From Streptomyces sp. CHD11 (GTDB taxonomy: Bacteria > Actinomycetota > Actinomycetes > Streptomycetales > Streptomycetaceae), in contig NZ_JABTTS010000014.1 in assembly GCF_018638295.1 (NCBI RefSeq), positions 62,001 through 126,000 on the forward strand: a stretch of DNA of 64,000 bases, written 5' to 3'. The position numbers were made by a program, and so were the translations under genes. The notes below the pieces were generated by a model. The model was not told the origin of the DNA and made no database searches. It saw only the letters and a program-made list of their open reading frames with translations. Below, one piece after another: positions 26,883-35,825 of this stretch; the stretch's first letter is position 1, and each line of letters starts with the position of its first letter.

Positions 26883-29309
26883 TCAGGCGGCGGGGCCGCC
26901 GGGCTTCCCCGTCTGCCGCGGGGCCGGCACCCCGGCCCGCAGGCGGGCGAGCAGCCGGCCGCGCTCCTCGGCGAACGCGGGGTCGGCCTGGTAGTCGGAG
27001 TGGCCGAGGATCGGTGCGGGCAGCGGATGGTGCTCGGTGCGCCCGTAGGCGAGGGGGTCCTGGAGCGCGGGCCGGTCCACACCGGGGCCGTGGTCGCCCG
27101 GCAGCAGCACGGGACCGCCGATGGGGTCGGTGCGCCGGTAGAGGTTGCGCCAGCAGTCGACCTCCTGGTGCAGGAACCCGAGCGCGTCGGGGCCGAAGTG
27201 GGCGGGGAACCAGCGGCCGTACAGCCGTTCCAGCGGGGAACCATAGGTCAGCAGCGCGACGCGCCTGCGGGTGGCGGGCGGCAGCTGCCAGGCCGCGGCG
27301 GCGGCGAGGACGCTGCCCTGGGAATGGCCGGAGAGCACCAGCCGTCCGCCGGTGGACCGGGTCCAGGTGGCGATCCGCCAGGTCAGATCGGGCACGGCAC
27401 GTTCCGCGTAGCAGGGCGGCGCGAAGGGGTGGGCGGCGCGCGGCCAGAATGTGCCGACGTCCCACAGAATGCCGATGGTGCGCCGCGCGGAGGCGTCCTT
27501 GTACGCGCGGCGGCCCCAGGTGACGAAGAGTATGAAGCCGAGTCCGATCAGCCAGGACCCCAGCGCCTGCGCGGTCTGCGCCGCGCCGTGGACGACGCCG
27601 TGCGAACCGGCCGTCGCCTCGCCGGGGGTTCTGTCGGTGACGAACGCGCCGGCAAGGGCACCGGCGCCCAGCAGGAGGGTGGCGGCGGAGGTGACGGCGA
27701 GGATGCGAGGTCCGCGGTCGGTGAGGGCGGCCATCGCGCGTACCGAGGCGATACGGCGGGTACGGCCGGAGTCGCCGGTCTCGCCGGCGTACTCGCGCTC
27801 CACCGCGGCACGTTCCGCGCGGGCGAGGTGCACGGCGCGCCGGGCGAGCCAGCCGCACATCACCAGCAGCAGGACGAGCAGCGGAGGGATCACCGAGGCC
27901 TGCCAGGTGAGCAGCACCGGCGGTCCGGGCATCGAGGCGCCGGTACCGTCCAGCCAGTCGGCGACCCGCTGGGAGACACCGCCGGACATGACACCGCCCA
28001 GCGCGCAGGCGAGCATGGCGACGGCGGGTCCGGCCAGGCCCCGCATGGCGGCGCGCCGGTCGGGGTCGGTGCGGTACAGGGTGTGGGCGGCCCCGGCGAG
28101 GACGATCACCAGCAGGCCCTGTGCGAGGGCCAGGGCGCCGAAGGCGGCGTCGCCCGGCAGCCGTCCCGACGACTCCCATCCGGGGCGTTCCCATCCGGCG
28201 TACAGCACGGCGAGCGCGAGCAGGACGAGAGCGGTGAGGGGCAGCCACCGCACCAGGCGGCGGTCGAGCACGCCGTCCGGCCGGCGCTCGCTGCGGCCCC
28301 GGCGGCAGACCACCCAGACGACCGCGCCCGCCCCGGCGGCCAGCAGCGCCTCGAGCAGCACGCCGAGGAAGGACAGGACAGCGGGGCCGCCCGGCTCGCG
28401 GTCGTACCGGGCGGCGGCGGAGCCGACGGCGGCGGCGACCGTCAGGAGCCCGGCGGCCGTGTGCGCGGCGCGCAGCCGGGCGACCAGGCGCCGGCCGTAC
28501 CAGAACCCGGGCCGGTTCAGCGCGGTGGGGGCGCCGTCCTCCCGGGGTTCGGGGTCGGCGCCGATCGGCTGCTGTGATTCGTAGGCGTTCCAGGTGCGCA
28601 GGGACAGGAACCACAGCAGGCCGGTGAGGGCGGCGGGTACCAGGGCGGCGAGGGCGAGCCGGCGGCCCGGCGCGCTCCACCAGCCGCTGCCGGAGAGTCC
28701 GGGGGAGAGGAAGCCCAGCCAGGAGTGCCGGTCGGCGCACGCGCGGGTGCCCGCGCACTGCCATGCGGTCAGGTCGAGGGCGACCTCGCACGCGGCCGCG
28801 ACAAGCAGCACCGTCAGGCTCAGTCCGGCCAGTCGCACCAGCAGGCCGTAGAGCCGGACCGTGCGCCGGCGGCCGCGGGCGGTGGGGCGCATCCAGTGGG
28901 CGAGGTTGACCACCATGAAGGGCAGCAGCAGGAGCCACAGGGCGCGGGTGCCGTTGCCCGAGGTGAGGTTGCACCAGACGTAGGCCTCGGGGACGGGCCG
29001 CTCCCGGCGGCCGGCGGGCCGGCCTTCCGCGTCGGCGTCGCCGGCGCGGCGGAACACGGCGGCGACGTCGTCACCGGTGACCCGGACCGTGCGCGGGTCG
29101 TCGAGCATGGCCTCGGGGGTGGTGCCGCCCACGCCGTGGACCAGGAGTTCCAGCGCGGCCGTGGACTCCCCCGGCCGGGTGCCGGGACCGTCGCCGCTCT
29201 CCGCCGGTCTGTGCTGCCGCGCGCTGTCCACCGATTCGCACTTCCCCCGTGACGCCCCGTCGACTCCGTCCGTGCGGGCCAGGATCTCCCGCGAGGGGAC
29301 GGCTGACAC
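26883..29309 (-). CDS. Large polytopic membrane protein with lipase-type serine motif
   Basis: 808 residues from a GTG. The N-terminus carries ELLVHGVGGTTP (about 54-65), an oxyanion-hole-like HG of alpha/beta hydrolases. Then come roughly ten membrane segments (about 120-600), and at the C-terminus VLSGHSQGSVLAAAAA (about 655-670), a GxSxG nucleophile elbow, with a possible catalytic Asp/His further on. The hydrolase fold thus seems split by a membrane domain. The start is uncertain (a GTG about 27 codons in is an alternative). I know no characterised relative; a role in lipid or envelope metabolism is only a guess. Confidence 0.8.
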   Translation of the reverse strand: MSAVPSREILARTDGVDGASRGKCESVDSARQHRPAESGDGPGTRPGESTAALELLVHGVGGTTPEAMLDDPRTVRVTGDDVAAVFRRAGDADAEGRPAGRRERPVPEAYVWCNLTSGNGTRALWLLLLPFMVVNLAHWMRPTARGRRRTVRLYGLLVRLAGLSLTVLLVAAACEVALDLTAWQCAGTRACADRHSWLGFLSPGLSGSGWWSAPGRRLALAALVPAALTGLLWFLSLRTWNAYESQQPIGADPEPREDGAPTALNRPGFWYGRRLVARLRAAHTAAGLLTVAAAVGSAAARYDREPGGPAVLSFLGVLLEALLAAGAGAVVWVVCRRGRSERRPDGVLDRRLVRWLPLTALVLLALAVLYAGWERPGWESSGRLPGDAAFGALALAQGLLVIVLAGAAHTLYRTDPDRRAAMRGLAGPAVAMLACALGGVMSGGVSQRVADWLDGTGASMPGPPVLLTWQASVIPPLLVLLLVMCGWLARRAVHLARAERAAVEREYAGETGDSGRTRRIASVRAMAALTDRGPRILAVTSAATLLLGAGALAGAFVTDRTPGEATAGSHGVVHGAAQTAQALGSWLIGLGFILFVTWGRRAYKDASARRTIGILWDVGTFWPRAAHPFAPPCYAERAVPDLTWRIATWTRSTGGRLVLSGHSQGSVLAAAAAWQLPPATRRRVALLTYGSPLERLYGRWFPAHFGPDALGFLHQEVDCWRNLYRRTDPIGGPVLLPGDHGPGVDRPALQDPLAYGRTEHHPLPAPILGHSDYQADPAFAEERGRLLARLRAGVPAPRQTGKPGGPAA

Positions 29310-29518
29310 CTGTCGTCACGGAATTTCCCCGGTCCGTGTGGCACGCAAGCGCCCTCCGCCCCATCTGTGACATGCTCGCGACGAAGCACCGGTGGCGCCG
29401 TCCGGTGCTTGGCATGCAAGGATGGAACGTCCGCGCACCGGTGCCGGGAGTGATCCACTCGTCGCAGTGGGTGCGCGAGGTGTGGCGGAGGCCGTGCGGC
29501 GAAAGGACCGGAGCGTAC

Positions 29519-30358
29519 GTGAGCGAGAATCAGAACCTGCTCGCGGAGCAGCGGCGCACCCTGATCCTCGACGAGGTCCGGCGCCGGGGCGGCGTCCGGG
29601 TCAACGAGCTGACCCGCAAGCTCGGCGTGTCGGACATGACGGTGCGCCGCGATCTCGACGCTCTGGCCCGGCAGGGCGTACTGGAGAAGGTGCACGGCGG
29701 CGCGGTCCCGGTGGTCGAGGCGAGCACGCACGAACCGGGGTTCGAAGCCAAGTCCGGCCTGGAGCTGACCGCCAAGGAGGACATCGCGCGGGGTGCGGCC
29801 GAGCTGGTCTCCCCCGGTGCGGCGATCGCGCTGTCGGGCGGTACGACGACCTTCGCCCTGGCGCACCGGCTGGTCGACGTCCCCGATCTCACGGTGGTCA
29901 CCAACTCGGTGCGGGTGGCCGACGTCTTCCACGCGGCACAGCGCACCTCGGGATCCCGGCAGGGCACGGCCACGGTCGTCCTGACGGGCGGGGTGCGCAC
30001 CCCGTCCGACTCGCTGGTGGGGCCGGTGGCCGACCAGGCGATCGCGGCGCTCCACTTCGACCTGCTGTTCCTCGGGGTGCACGGGATATCCGTCGAGGCG
30101 GGCCTGTCGACGCCGAACCTGGCGGAGGCCGAGACCAACCGCCGCCTCGTACAGTCGGCCCGGCGGGTGGTCGTGGTCGCCGACCACACCAAGTGGGGGA
30201 CGGTGGGGCTGAGTTCCTTCGCCTCCCTGGAGCAGGTCGACACCCTCGTCACCGATACCGGGCTGCCCGCGGGGGCGCGCGCGGAGGTGTCCGAGCATCT
30301 GCGCCGCCTGGTGGTGGCGGGCGAGCCCGAGGAGTCGGCGGAAGCCGCCGGGAACTGA
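29519..30358 (+). CDS. DeoR-family transcriptional regulator
   Basis: 279 residues. DeoR-type HTH at about 8-62 (RGGVRVNELTRKLGVSDMTV, RRDLDALARQG) and a sugar-phosphate sensor domain of the ribose-5-phosphate-isomerase-like fold (ALSGGTTTFALA, DLLFLGVHGIS, VVVADHTKWG). GTG start after AAAGGACCGGAG. Regulators of this class repress sugar catabolic genes and respond to a phosphorylated intermediate; no sugar operon adjoins it, so the target is unknown. Confidence 0.9.
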   Translation: MSENQNLLAEQRRTLILDEVRRRGGVRVNELTRKLGVSDMTVRRDLDALARQGVLEKVHGGAVPVVEASTHEPGFEAKSGLELTAKEDIARGAAELVSPGAAIALSGGTTTFALAHRLVDVPDLTVVTNSVRVADVFHAAQRTSGSRQGTATVVLTGGVRTPSDSLVGPVADQAIAALHFDLLFLGVHGISVEAGLSTPNLAEAETNRRLVQSARRVVVVADHTKWGTVGLSSFASLEQVDTLVTDTGLPAGARAEVSEHLRRLVVAGEPEESAEAAGN

Positions 30359-30440
30359 CGGAAGCGGCATCGCAGGACCGGCGGGCGCCCGGCGCCGCCG
30401 CCTGTCCGTACAACCGGCATCGGCCGAGGGGAGTACCTGC

Positions 30441-30911
30441 ATGCCTCACCGTCTGCGGCCCGTGGGGCCCGAATTCGTCGGGTCCGCGCCCGTCCGCCTG
30501 GTCTTCGAGCGGGTGATCTCCGCCCCGCCCGGTCAGGTCTTCGCCGCACTGGCCGAGGACGTCAGCGGCTGGACGGAGTGGTTCGGCCCGGTCACGCTGG
30601 CCCGGCCCCTCGACGGCGGCGCGGGACGGGAGATCCGCCTGCGCGGCGGGGCCCGGTTCCGCGAGACCGTCCTCGTCACCGAGGCGCCCGAGGTCTACGC
30701 CTACCGCGTCGACGTGACCAATGTGCCGGGCGCCCACGCGCTGGTGGAGGAGTGGCGGACGACGCCGGCCGGGACGGGCACGCGGGTGCGGTGGACGTTC
30801 GCCGCCGACGGCACCGCGCCGTTCCGTCTCGCGCTCGGGGCTGCCCGGCCGGGACTCGACCTGACGTTCCGCTCCGCGGTGACCTCACTGGACCGGCGGC
30901 TCACGCGGTAG
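30441..30911 (+). CDS. SRPBCC-family protein (polyketide-cyclase/START-like)
   Basis: 156 residues of the helix-grip SRPBCC fold: RVISAPPGQVFAALAEDVSGW at the N-terminus is quoted in part (SAPPGQVFAAL), and a long C-terminal helix. Binds a small hydrophobic ligand or acts as a cyclase-like protein; no catalytic residues can be assigned. ATG after GAGGGGAGTACCTGC. Its last 11 bp overlap the end of the convergent VOC gene. Confidence 0.83.
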   Translation: MPHRLRPVGPEFVGSAPVRLVFERVISAPPGQVFAALAEDVSGWTEWFGPVTLARPLDGGAGREIRLRGGARFRETVLVTEAPEVYAYRVDVTNVPGAHALVEEWRTTPAGTGTRVRWTFAADGTAPFRLALGAARPGLDLTFRSAVTSLDRRLTR

Positions 30912-31299
30912 TGCCGCCGCGCCGTCCCTCGACGCAGAACCGGTTTCCCTCCGGATCGGCCAGCACCACGTACGGGAGAGCCCCGGGTTCGGGATTCCGG
31001 GAATAGTGCGGCCAGTCGACGCGCTGCGCGCCCAGGGCGACCAGGCGGTCGACCTCTTCGTCCAGGTCGCGCTCGCCCGCGTGCAGATCGAGGTGGACGC
31101 GGGCGGACTCCGGCACGGGGCTGTCGACGACGTCCATGGCGAGCACCGTGCCGGAGGCTCCCGGCGGAGGTTCGAGAACGATCCACTCGTCGCCCTCGTA
31201 GCGCGGCGGCCGCCGCACGTAGCCGAGCGCCCGGCGCCAGAACTCACCCGCCCGCCGGTCGTCCCGCACACCCAGCGACAGCCGCGCGATCGTCGTCAT
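30901..31299 (-). CDS. VOC-superfamily (glyoxalase/bleomycin-resistance-like) protein
   Basis: 132 residues with the paired beta-alpha-beta-beta-beta modules of the vicinal-oxygen-chelate fold: SLGVRDDRRAGEFWRRALGY, a middle HLDLHAGE strand and the closing VVLADPEGNRFCV. Function may be a small-molecule-modifying enzyme or a binding protein; not readable. Overlaps the convergent SRPBCC gene by 11 bp. Confidence 0.85.
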   Translation of the reverse strand: MTTIARLSLGVRDDRRAGEFWRRALGYVRRPPRYEGDEWIVLEPPPGASGTVLAMDVVDSPVPESARVHLDLHAGERDLDEEVDRLVALGAQRVDWPHYSRNPEPGALPYVVLADPEGNRFCVEGRRGGTTA

Positions 31300-31339
31300 G
31301 CCGACAGGGTAGACCCCGCTCCGCCGCCGGTTCCCGCCG

Positions 31340-32464
31340 TCAGCCGGGCCAGACTCCGGTCCGCAGCAGGGAGTCGACCGCCGCCGCGTACGGGGCGATG
31401 TCCAGCCCCTGCTCGGCCAGCCAGGCGTCCGAGTAGTACTTGTCCAGGTACCGGTCCCCCGGGTCGCACAGCAGCGTCACCACGCTGCCCCTCCGGCCCT
31501 CCGCGACCATCTCGGCGACGAGTTTCAGCGCGCTCCACAGCCCGGTGCCGGTGGAACCGCCCGCCTTGCGGCCGATCACCCCCTCCAGTGCCCGCACGGC
31601 GGCGATACTGGCCGCGTCGGGCACCTTCATCATGCGGTCCACCGCGCCGGGCACGAAGCTCGGCTCCATCCGCGGCCGGCCGATGCCCTCGATACGGGAA
31701 GCGCGGTCACAGGCGACGTCCGGATCGCCGGTCGTCCAGCCCTCGAAGAAACACGAGTTCTCCGGGTCGGCGACGCAGATGCGGGTGTCGTACTGCATGT
31801 AGTGGACGTAGCGCGCGAGGGTCGCCGAGGTGCCGCCGGTGCCGGCCGTGGCGACGATCCACGCCGGCTCCGGGAACCGCTCCAACTCCAGCTGGCGGAA
31901 GATCGATTCGGCGATGTTGTTGTTGCCGCGCCAGTCCGTGGCCCGTTCGGCGTAGGTGAACTGGTCCATGTAGTGGCCTCCGGTGTCCGCCGCCAGGGCG
32001 ACGGAGGCCTCGTACATCGTGCGGGGGTCGTCCACGAAGTGGCACCGCCCGCCGTGGAACTCGATCAGGCGGCACTTCTCGGCGCTCGTGGTGCGCGGCA
32101 TGACCGCGATGAAGGGCACACCGATCAGCTTCGCGAAGTACGCCTCCGACACGGCCGTGGAACCGCTGGACGCCTCGATCACCGGACGGCCCGGACGGAT
32201 CCAGCCATTGCAGAGTCCGTACAGGAAGAGCGAACGGGCCAGCCGGTGTTTGAGGCTGCCGGTCGGGTGGGTCGACTCGTCCTTCAGATAGAGGTCGATG
32301 CCCCACCGCTCGGGCAGCGGGAAACGCAGCAGATGGGTGTCGGCCGAGCGGTTGGCGTCCGCCTGGACCCTGCGGACGGCCTCTTTCAGCCAGGCCCGGT
32401 AGGCGGTGTCGCTGTGGTCGACGTCGAGGGTGGCACCGGTCAGGGTCTGGTGGGAAGTGCTCAC
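31340..32464 (-). CDS. PLP-dependent cysteine synthase-family protein, Cds1-like (L-cysteine desulfhydrase)
   Basis: 374 residues, fold-type II PLP enzyme. The cofactor lysine lies in [12 protein letters not shown] (about 66-77), the substrate loop in ASSGSTAVS, and the phosphate-binding loop in [11 protein letters not shown]. Actinobacterial members with this signature, such as Cds1 of mycobacteria, release sulfide and pyruvate from cysteine rather than make it; this assignment is by resemblance. GTG start. A perfect 23-bp palindrome sits about 95 bp upstream. Confidence 0.83.
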   Translation of the reverse strand: MSTSHQTLTGATLDVDHSDTAYRAWLKEAVRRVQADANRSADTHLLRFPLPERWGIDLYLKDESTHPTGSLKHRLARSLFLYGLCNGWIRPGRPVIEASSGSTAVSEAYFAKLIGVPFIAVMPRTTSAEKCRLIEFHGGRCHFVDDPRTMYEASVALAADTGGHYMDQFTYAERATDWRGNNNIAESIFRQLELERFPEPAWIVATAGTGGTSATLARYVHYMQYDTRICVADPENSCFFEGWTTGDPDVACDRASRIEGIGRPRMEPSFVPGAVDRMMKVPDAASIAAVRALEGVIGRKAGGSTGTGLWSALKLVAEMVAEGRRGSVVTLLCDPGDRYLDKYYSDAWLAEQGLDIAPYAAAVDSLLRTGVWPG

Positions 32465-32558
32465 GACAGGGCTCCTTAGGCTGAGCGCCGACGGCGTCCC
32501 GCGCGGCCGGTACCCCGATCATAGGCACCATCCGCACCACCTCTCACCTGCATAAACG

Positions 32559-32581
32559 ACCCTTTGAGCGGCTCAAAGGGT
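32559..32581. promoter_or_regulatory. Perfect 10-bp inverted repeat upstream of the cysteine desulfhydrase-like gene
   Basis: ACCCTTTGAG-CGG-CTCAAAGGGT. It lies between two divergent genes, so a terminator is unlikely; an operator for either gene fits better. The rest of this gap (32465-32783) is GC-rich with no gene seen. Confidence 0.5.
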
Positions 32582-32783
32582 CCCCTGGGGGCCGGGCCGG
32601 GACACGGGGGGGCGCATTGGCGGGAGTGCTCCCATGCCCCGGGGAACGGGGGCGCGCGCACTGGTGCTCGGCGGCGGGCGGGGGCAGACTGCACCGGCGG
32701 AAGCAAGGGCACACTGGATCCGGGCAGGAGCCGGCCCGCGGAGCACGGTCCGGCACACCGACGCGCACAAGGGGGCGAGTGGC

Positions 32784-33107
32784 ATGACTGAGCCGGAGTT
32801 CACGGCCACGGGCGTGCGGATCGGCAAGCGGCTGCGGTCGCTCACCCGGGCCGGCCAGGTCCGGATCCGCGGCGGCCGGCTGGAGTTGCTCACCAGCTAC
32901 GGCAGTGAGATCGACAGCGCGCCGGTGCAGGCGGTACGCGCGGCCAGGCCCTGGTTCGCGCCCGAGGACCGGGCACTGGCGGATCTCAACGGCAACCGGT
33001 ACCTGCTCACTCTCGGCGACCACGATCCGGCGCCGGGTGAGCCCGGCCCGCCGGCCGCCCGCCGCTTCATCGAGGCCGTCCGCCGGGCGTCGGGACGCGG
33101 CGCCTGA
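32784..33107 (+). CDS. Small conserved Streptomyces protein, unknown function
   Basis: 107 residues, start MTEPEFTATGVRIGKRL, after a GGGGGCGAG Shine-Dalgarno. Soluble, with no membrane segment or known motif; a short conserved core VRIRGGRLELLTSYGSEID and PWFAPEDRALADLNG. I recall similar hypothetical proteins in Streptomyces but know no function. The 183-bp gap to the next gene is AT-richer than average and likely holds its promoter. Confidence 0.7.
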   Translation: MTEPEFTATGVRIGKRLRSLTRAGQVRIRGGRLELLTSYGSEIDSAPVQAVRAARPWFAPEDRALADLNGNRYLLTLGDHDPAPGEPGPPAARRFIEAVRRASGRGA

Positions 33108-33290
33108 GATGTCCGCGAGTTGCGCCACCCCACCCGCTGCGTCACGCTGGTCCCACGTCACTCTGGGTTTACCGGCGATAACGCTGCGAACCAGCCCGCC
33201 GGACATGACAGCAGGCGGCAGCGTCACGCGGGCGTCCTGCTGGATCCGTACTCCGTGTTCTTCCGGACCTCACGTCGGGGAGTCGCAGCC

Positions 33291-33836
33291 GTGATCAGTC
33301 ACCCAAGCAGGCACTGCACGGTGGAGCTCCAAGCCCTGCCGTCGCGGATCGGCCAGGTCCGCAGAATCGTATCTGCGCAGTTGCGCTACTGGCATATGGA
33401 TTCACTGATAGACCGGGCCTCGCTCGGTGTGACAGAGCTGTTGTCCAATGTCCACCGGCACGCCCGGCCCGACAAGACGTGCACCGTCGAGATGGAGCTG
33501 CTGCTCGACCGGCTCAAGATCTCGGTGTACGACCATGATCCGCGTCTCCCGGTCGTGGCGGACGCCGGACCGCTCGCCACCTGCGGGCGCGGGCTGGCGA
33601 TGGTGGCCGCGATGAGCGAGAGCTGGGGCGTCGTGCCGGACGGCGAGTCCGGCAAGGTCGTGTGGTTCACGCTGCCGACGCCGTCCGCGGACGCACCGAC
33701 GGCGTGGGACCGGCAGCCACGCCTCGCGGCCGTCGAGCCCGCGGACCACCGGTTCCCGGAGGTCGCGTTCGTCGAGCACACCACCGGGACCCACCACACC
33801 GAGCGGGCCCCGGCCCACTCGTCCGTCCCGGGCTGA
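33291..33836 (+). CDS. Anti-sigma-type ATP-binding protein (HATPase_c, RsbW-like)
   Basis: 181 residues from a GTG preceded by TCGGGGAGTC. The GHKL ATPase fold is shown by N-box VTELLSNVHRHA and G1-like VYDHDPRLP, then GRGLAMVAAMSESWG at the G2 position. Streptomyces has many such single-domain kinases, which phosphorylate anti-anti-sigma factors or bind sigma factors. The tail after about residue 135 is low-complexity. No sigma or anti-anti-sigma gene is adjacent. Confidence 0.87.
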   Translation: MISHPSRHCTVELQALPSRIGQVRRIVSAQLRYWHMDSLIDRASLGVTELLSNVHRHARPDKTCTVEMELLLDRLKISVYDHDPRLPVVADAGPLATCGRGLAMVAAMSESWGVVPDGESGKVVWFTLPTPSADAPTAWDRQPRLAAVEPADHRFPEVAFVEHTTGTHHTERAPAHSSVPG

Positions 33837-33949
33837 CGGGCGGCGGACCGCCGCCCGCTCCCGGGACGGGTGAGCACGACCTGCCGCCGGACGCCGGCGT
33901 GCGCCGGGGCCGTCCCGAGCGCCGGCCCGCGGGCCGGCGTCCGGGTCAT

Positions 33950-34237
33950 TCACCCCGCGCTCCCCTTGCCGTGCCGGCCGAACTCCTCGTCCAGGACGGA
34001 CAGCCGGCGCCAGTACTCGTCCTCGTCGATCTCTCCGGAGGCGAAACGGCGGCCGAGCACCGCGACCGGCGAGTCGTGGGCCACCATGGGCCGGCCCGGT
34101 CCCCGGCCCCGGTGCCCGCGCCACACCGTACGGCGCAGCAGTGCGATACCGCCGCCGATGGCCAGGGCCCAGACGAGGGGGAAGAACAGGATCCACGGTC
34201 CGGGCCCGCCGTCGCCGAAGTGCGCCAGGGTCTGCAT
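33950..34237 (-). CDS. Small membrane protein with SHOCT domain
   Basis: 95 residues. One membrane helix (about 15-32, WILFFPLVWALAIGGGIALL), a basic stretch, then a C-terminal SHOCT motif (LGRRFASGEIDEDEYWRRL), a short oligomerisation domain. ATG after GAGGAGTTGACGATC. Family function unknown. Confidence 0.82.
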   Translation of the reverse strand: MQTLAHFGDGGPGPWILFFPLVWALAIGGGIALLRRTVWRGHRGRGPGRPMVAHDSPVAVLGRRFASGEIDEDEYWRRLSVLDEEFGRHGKGSAG

Positions 34238-34383
34238 GATCGTCAACTCCTCGGGTGCGCTGTCCCGTCGCTCCTTGTGCGACACCTCGAGAGTCGCCCC
34301 GCGAGGGGGGTCCGGTCGTCGTACGACCGGCGGCACCGGGCGTACCTCGCGGGGAGTACTCGGCCGGCGGTGGACGCCGCGGG

Positions 34384-34803
34384 TCAGCCGGTCTGCGTGC
34401 TGTCCTTCATCGCGCCCCAGCCATGCCAGCGTTCGACCTCGACCCAGCCGCTGACGCGGGAGCGCTTCCGGTCCGGGTACGGGTTCTTGGTGTAGTGCCG
34501 GGACAGGCGGTCGATGTCGGCCAGGCCCTCGTCGTCGTACAGGCCGGCCACGCGGCCGATCAGGGTGACATGGGTGTACCAGTCGTCCCCGGCCAGGACC
34601 GTGAGAGTGACGCGCGGGTCGCGGCGCACATGCTCCAGCCGCACCCGGCCCTCGTCGAAGTTGACCAGCGCGCGGCCGTCCTCCCACAGGTACCAGGTGG
34701 GGGTGGACACGGGTGCGCCGTCGGAGCGCAGGGTGGCCATGACGCAGGGGTTGGGCCTGCGCAGCAGAGCGTCGGCCTCGGGCGGCAGCGGGGGTCTGGA
34801 CAC
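34384..34803 (-). CDS. PPOX-class F420-dependent oxidoreductase
   Basis: 139 residues of the split-barrel flavin/F420-binding fold. Typical elements: NPCVMATLRSDGAPVSTPTW at the N-terminus, DEGRVRLEHVRRDPRV and LTVLAGDDWYTHV. Enzymes of this class reduce small compounds with F420H2. GTG start after CGAGGAGCCCGTA. Substrate unknown. Confidence 0.87.
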   Translation of the reverse strand: MSRPPLPPEADALLRRPNPCVMATLRSDGAPVSTPTWYLWEDGRALVNFDEGRVRLEHVRRDPRVTLTVLAGDDWYTHVTLIGRVAGLYDDEGLADIDRLSRHYTKNPYPDRKRSRVSGWVEVERWHGWGAMKDSTQTG

Positions 34804-34863
34804 TACGGGCTCCTCGGTGTTGGGGGGCGGTGGACAGTGGGGCGGTGGGGTCGCGCCCGGGGC

Positions 34864-35754
34864 TCAGGCGGCGGGCCCGTCGTCGAAGCTGGCGTAGTAG
34901 GCGGCGGCCATGTCCTCGTCCCCGTGGCCCCGGTCGGCGGCCCGCCGCAGGCGTTCGGCGCTCGCGGCGGCGACGTCCAGGCGGACGCCGTGCTGTTCAC
35001 CGGCCCGCACGACCAGTCTGGCGTCCTTGGCCGCGGTCGTCACGGCGAACTGGGCCGGGGTCAGCCGCCCCTCGAGGATCAGCCCGGCCTTGGCGCGCAG
35101 ATAGCCCATGTCGAGCGGGCCGCCGGCGATGAGGTCGAAGAAGCCGTCGGGTGGGACATCGAGCGCCTCGGCCAGGGCGAGGGTCTCTCCGGCGGCGGCG
35201 GTGGCCGCGAGCACCCAGCTGTTGGCGACGAGCTTCAGACGTGTCGCGCCGGCCGCGGCGCCGTCCTCGCCGGTCCAAACAGTGCGGGCGCCCACGGCGT
35301 CGAACACCGGCGTCACCCGGTCGCGGCCCTCGGCCGGCCCGGCGGCGATCACGGTCAGCCGGCCGGACTCGGCGGGCTGACGGGTGCCCAGGACCGGGGC
35401 GTCGTAGAAGAGCAGTCCGCGCTCACGGGCGAATGCGGCCAGTGCCGCGACGCCGTCGATCCCCGCGGTGGTGGACTGCGCCCAGACGGTCCCCGGACGC
35501 AGGGCGGGGGCGGCGTCGCGCATCGTCTCCAGGGTGGCGGGGCCGTCGTACAGCATGGTCAGCACGACGTCGGCGGACTCGACCGCCTCGGCGGGGGTGT
35601 CCGCGATGTGCGCGCCGTCGGCGGCGAGCGGTTCGGCCTTGGCGCGGGTGCGGTTCCAGGCCCGGACGGTGTGCCCCGCGCGGGCGAGGTTGCGGACCAT
35701 CGCCGCGCCCATGATGCCGGTGCCCAGGACGCTGACGGTGAGCTTGTCGGTCAT
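34864..35754 (-). CDS. NAD(P)-dependent beta-hydroxyacid dehydrogenase / 6-phosphogluconate dehydrogenase-like
   Basis: 296 residues. Rossmann motif VLGTGIMGAAMVRNLARAG at the N-terminus, an AQSTTAG segment where the family has the substrate-binding SG motif, and the catalytic Lys in TRLKLVANSWV (about 172). Resembles 3-hydroxyisobutyrate dehydrogenases and glyoxylate-type reductases; imine reductases share the fold. The substrate cannot be decided. The ATG has only a weak ribosome-binding site. Its start lies 71 bp after the stop of the ROK regulator, same direction. Confidence 0.87.
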   Translation of the reverse strand: MTDKLTVSVLGTGIMGAAMVRNLARAGHTVRAWNRTRAKAEPLAADGAHIADTPAEAVESADVVLTMLYDGPATLETMRDAAPALRPGTVWAQSTTAGIDGVAALAAFARERGLLFYDAPVLGTRQPAESGRLTVIAAGPAEGRDRVTPVFDAVGARTVWTGEDGAAAGATRLKLVANSWVLAATAAAGETLALAEALDVPPDGFFDLIAGGPLDMGYLRAKAGLILEGRLTPAQFAVTTAAKDARLVVRAGEQHGVRLDVAAASAERLRRAADRGHGDEDMAAAYYASFDDGPAA

Positions 35755-35825
35755 GAAGCCGGCTCTCTGTACGTCGGGAGGTCGTCTGTCGCCGCGCGGG
35801 CGTCCCAGGACGACGGGAGTCGTCC

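Noticed and set aside
24443-29309. Type VII secretion locus
   Set aside because: Only the EccA-like ATPase domain is suggestive. No WXG100, EccB, EccC, EccD or mycosin gene is visible.
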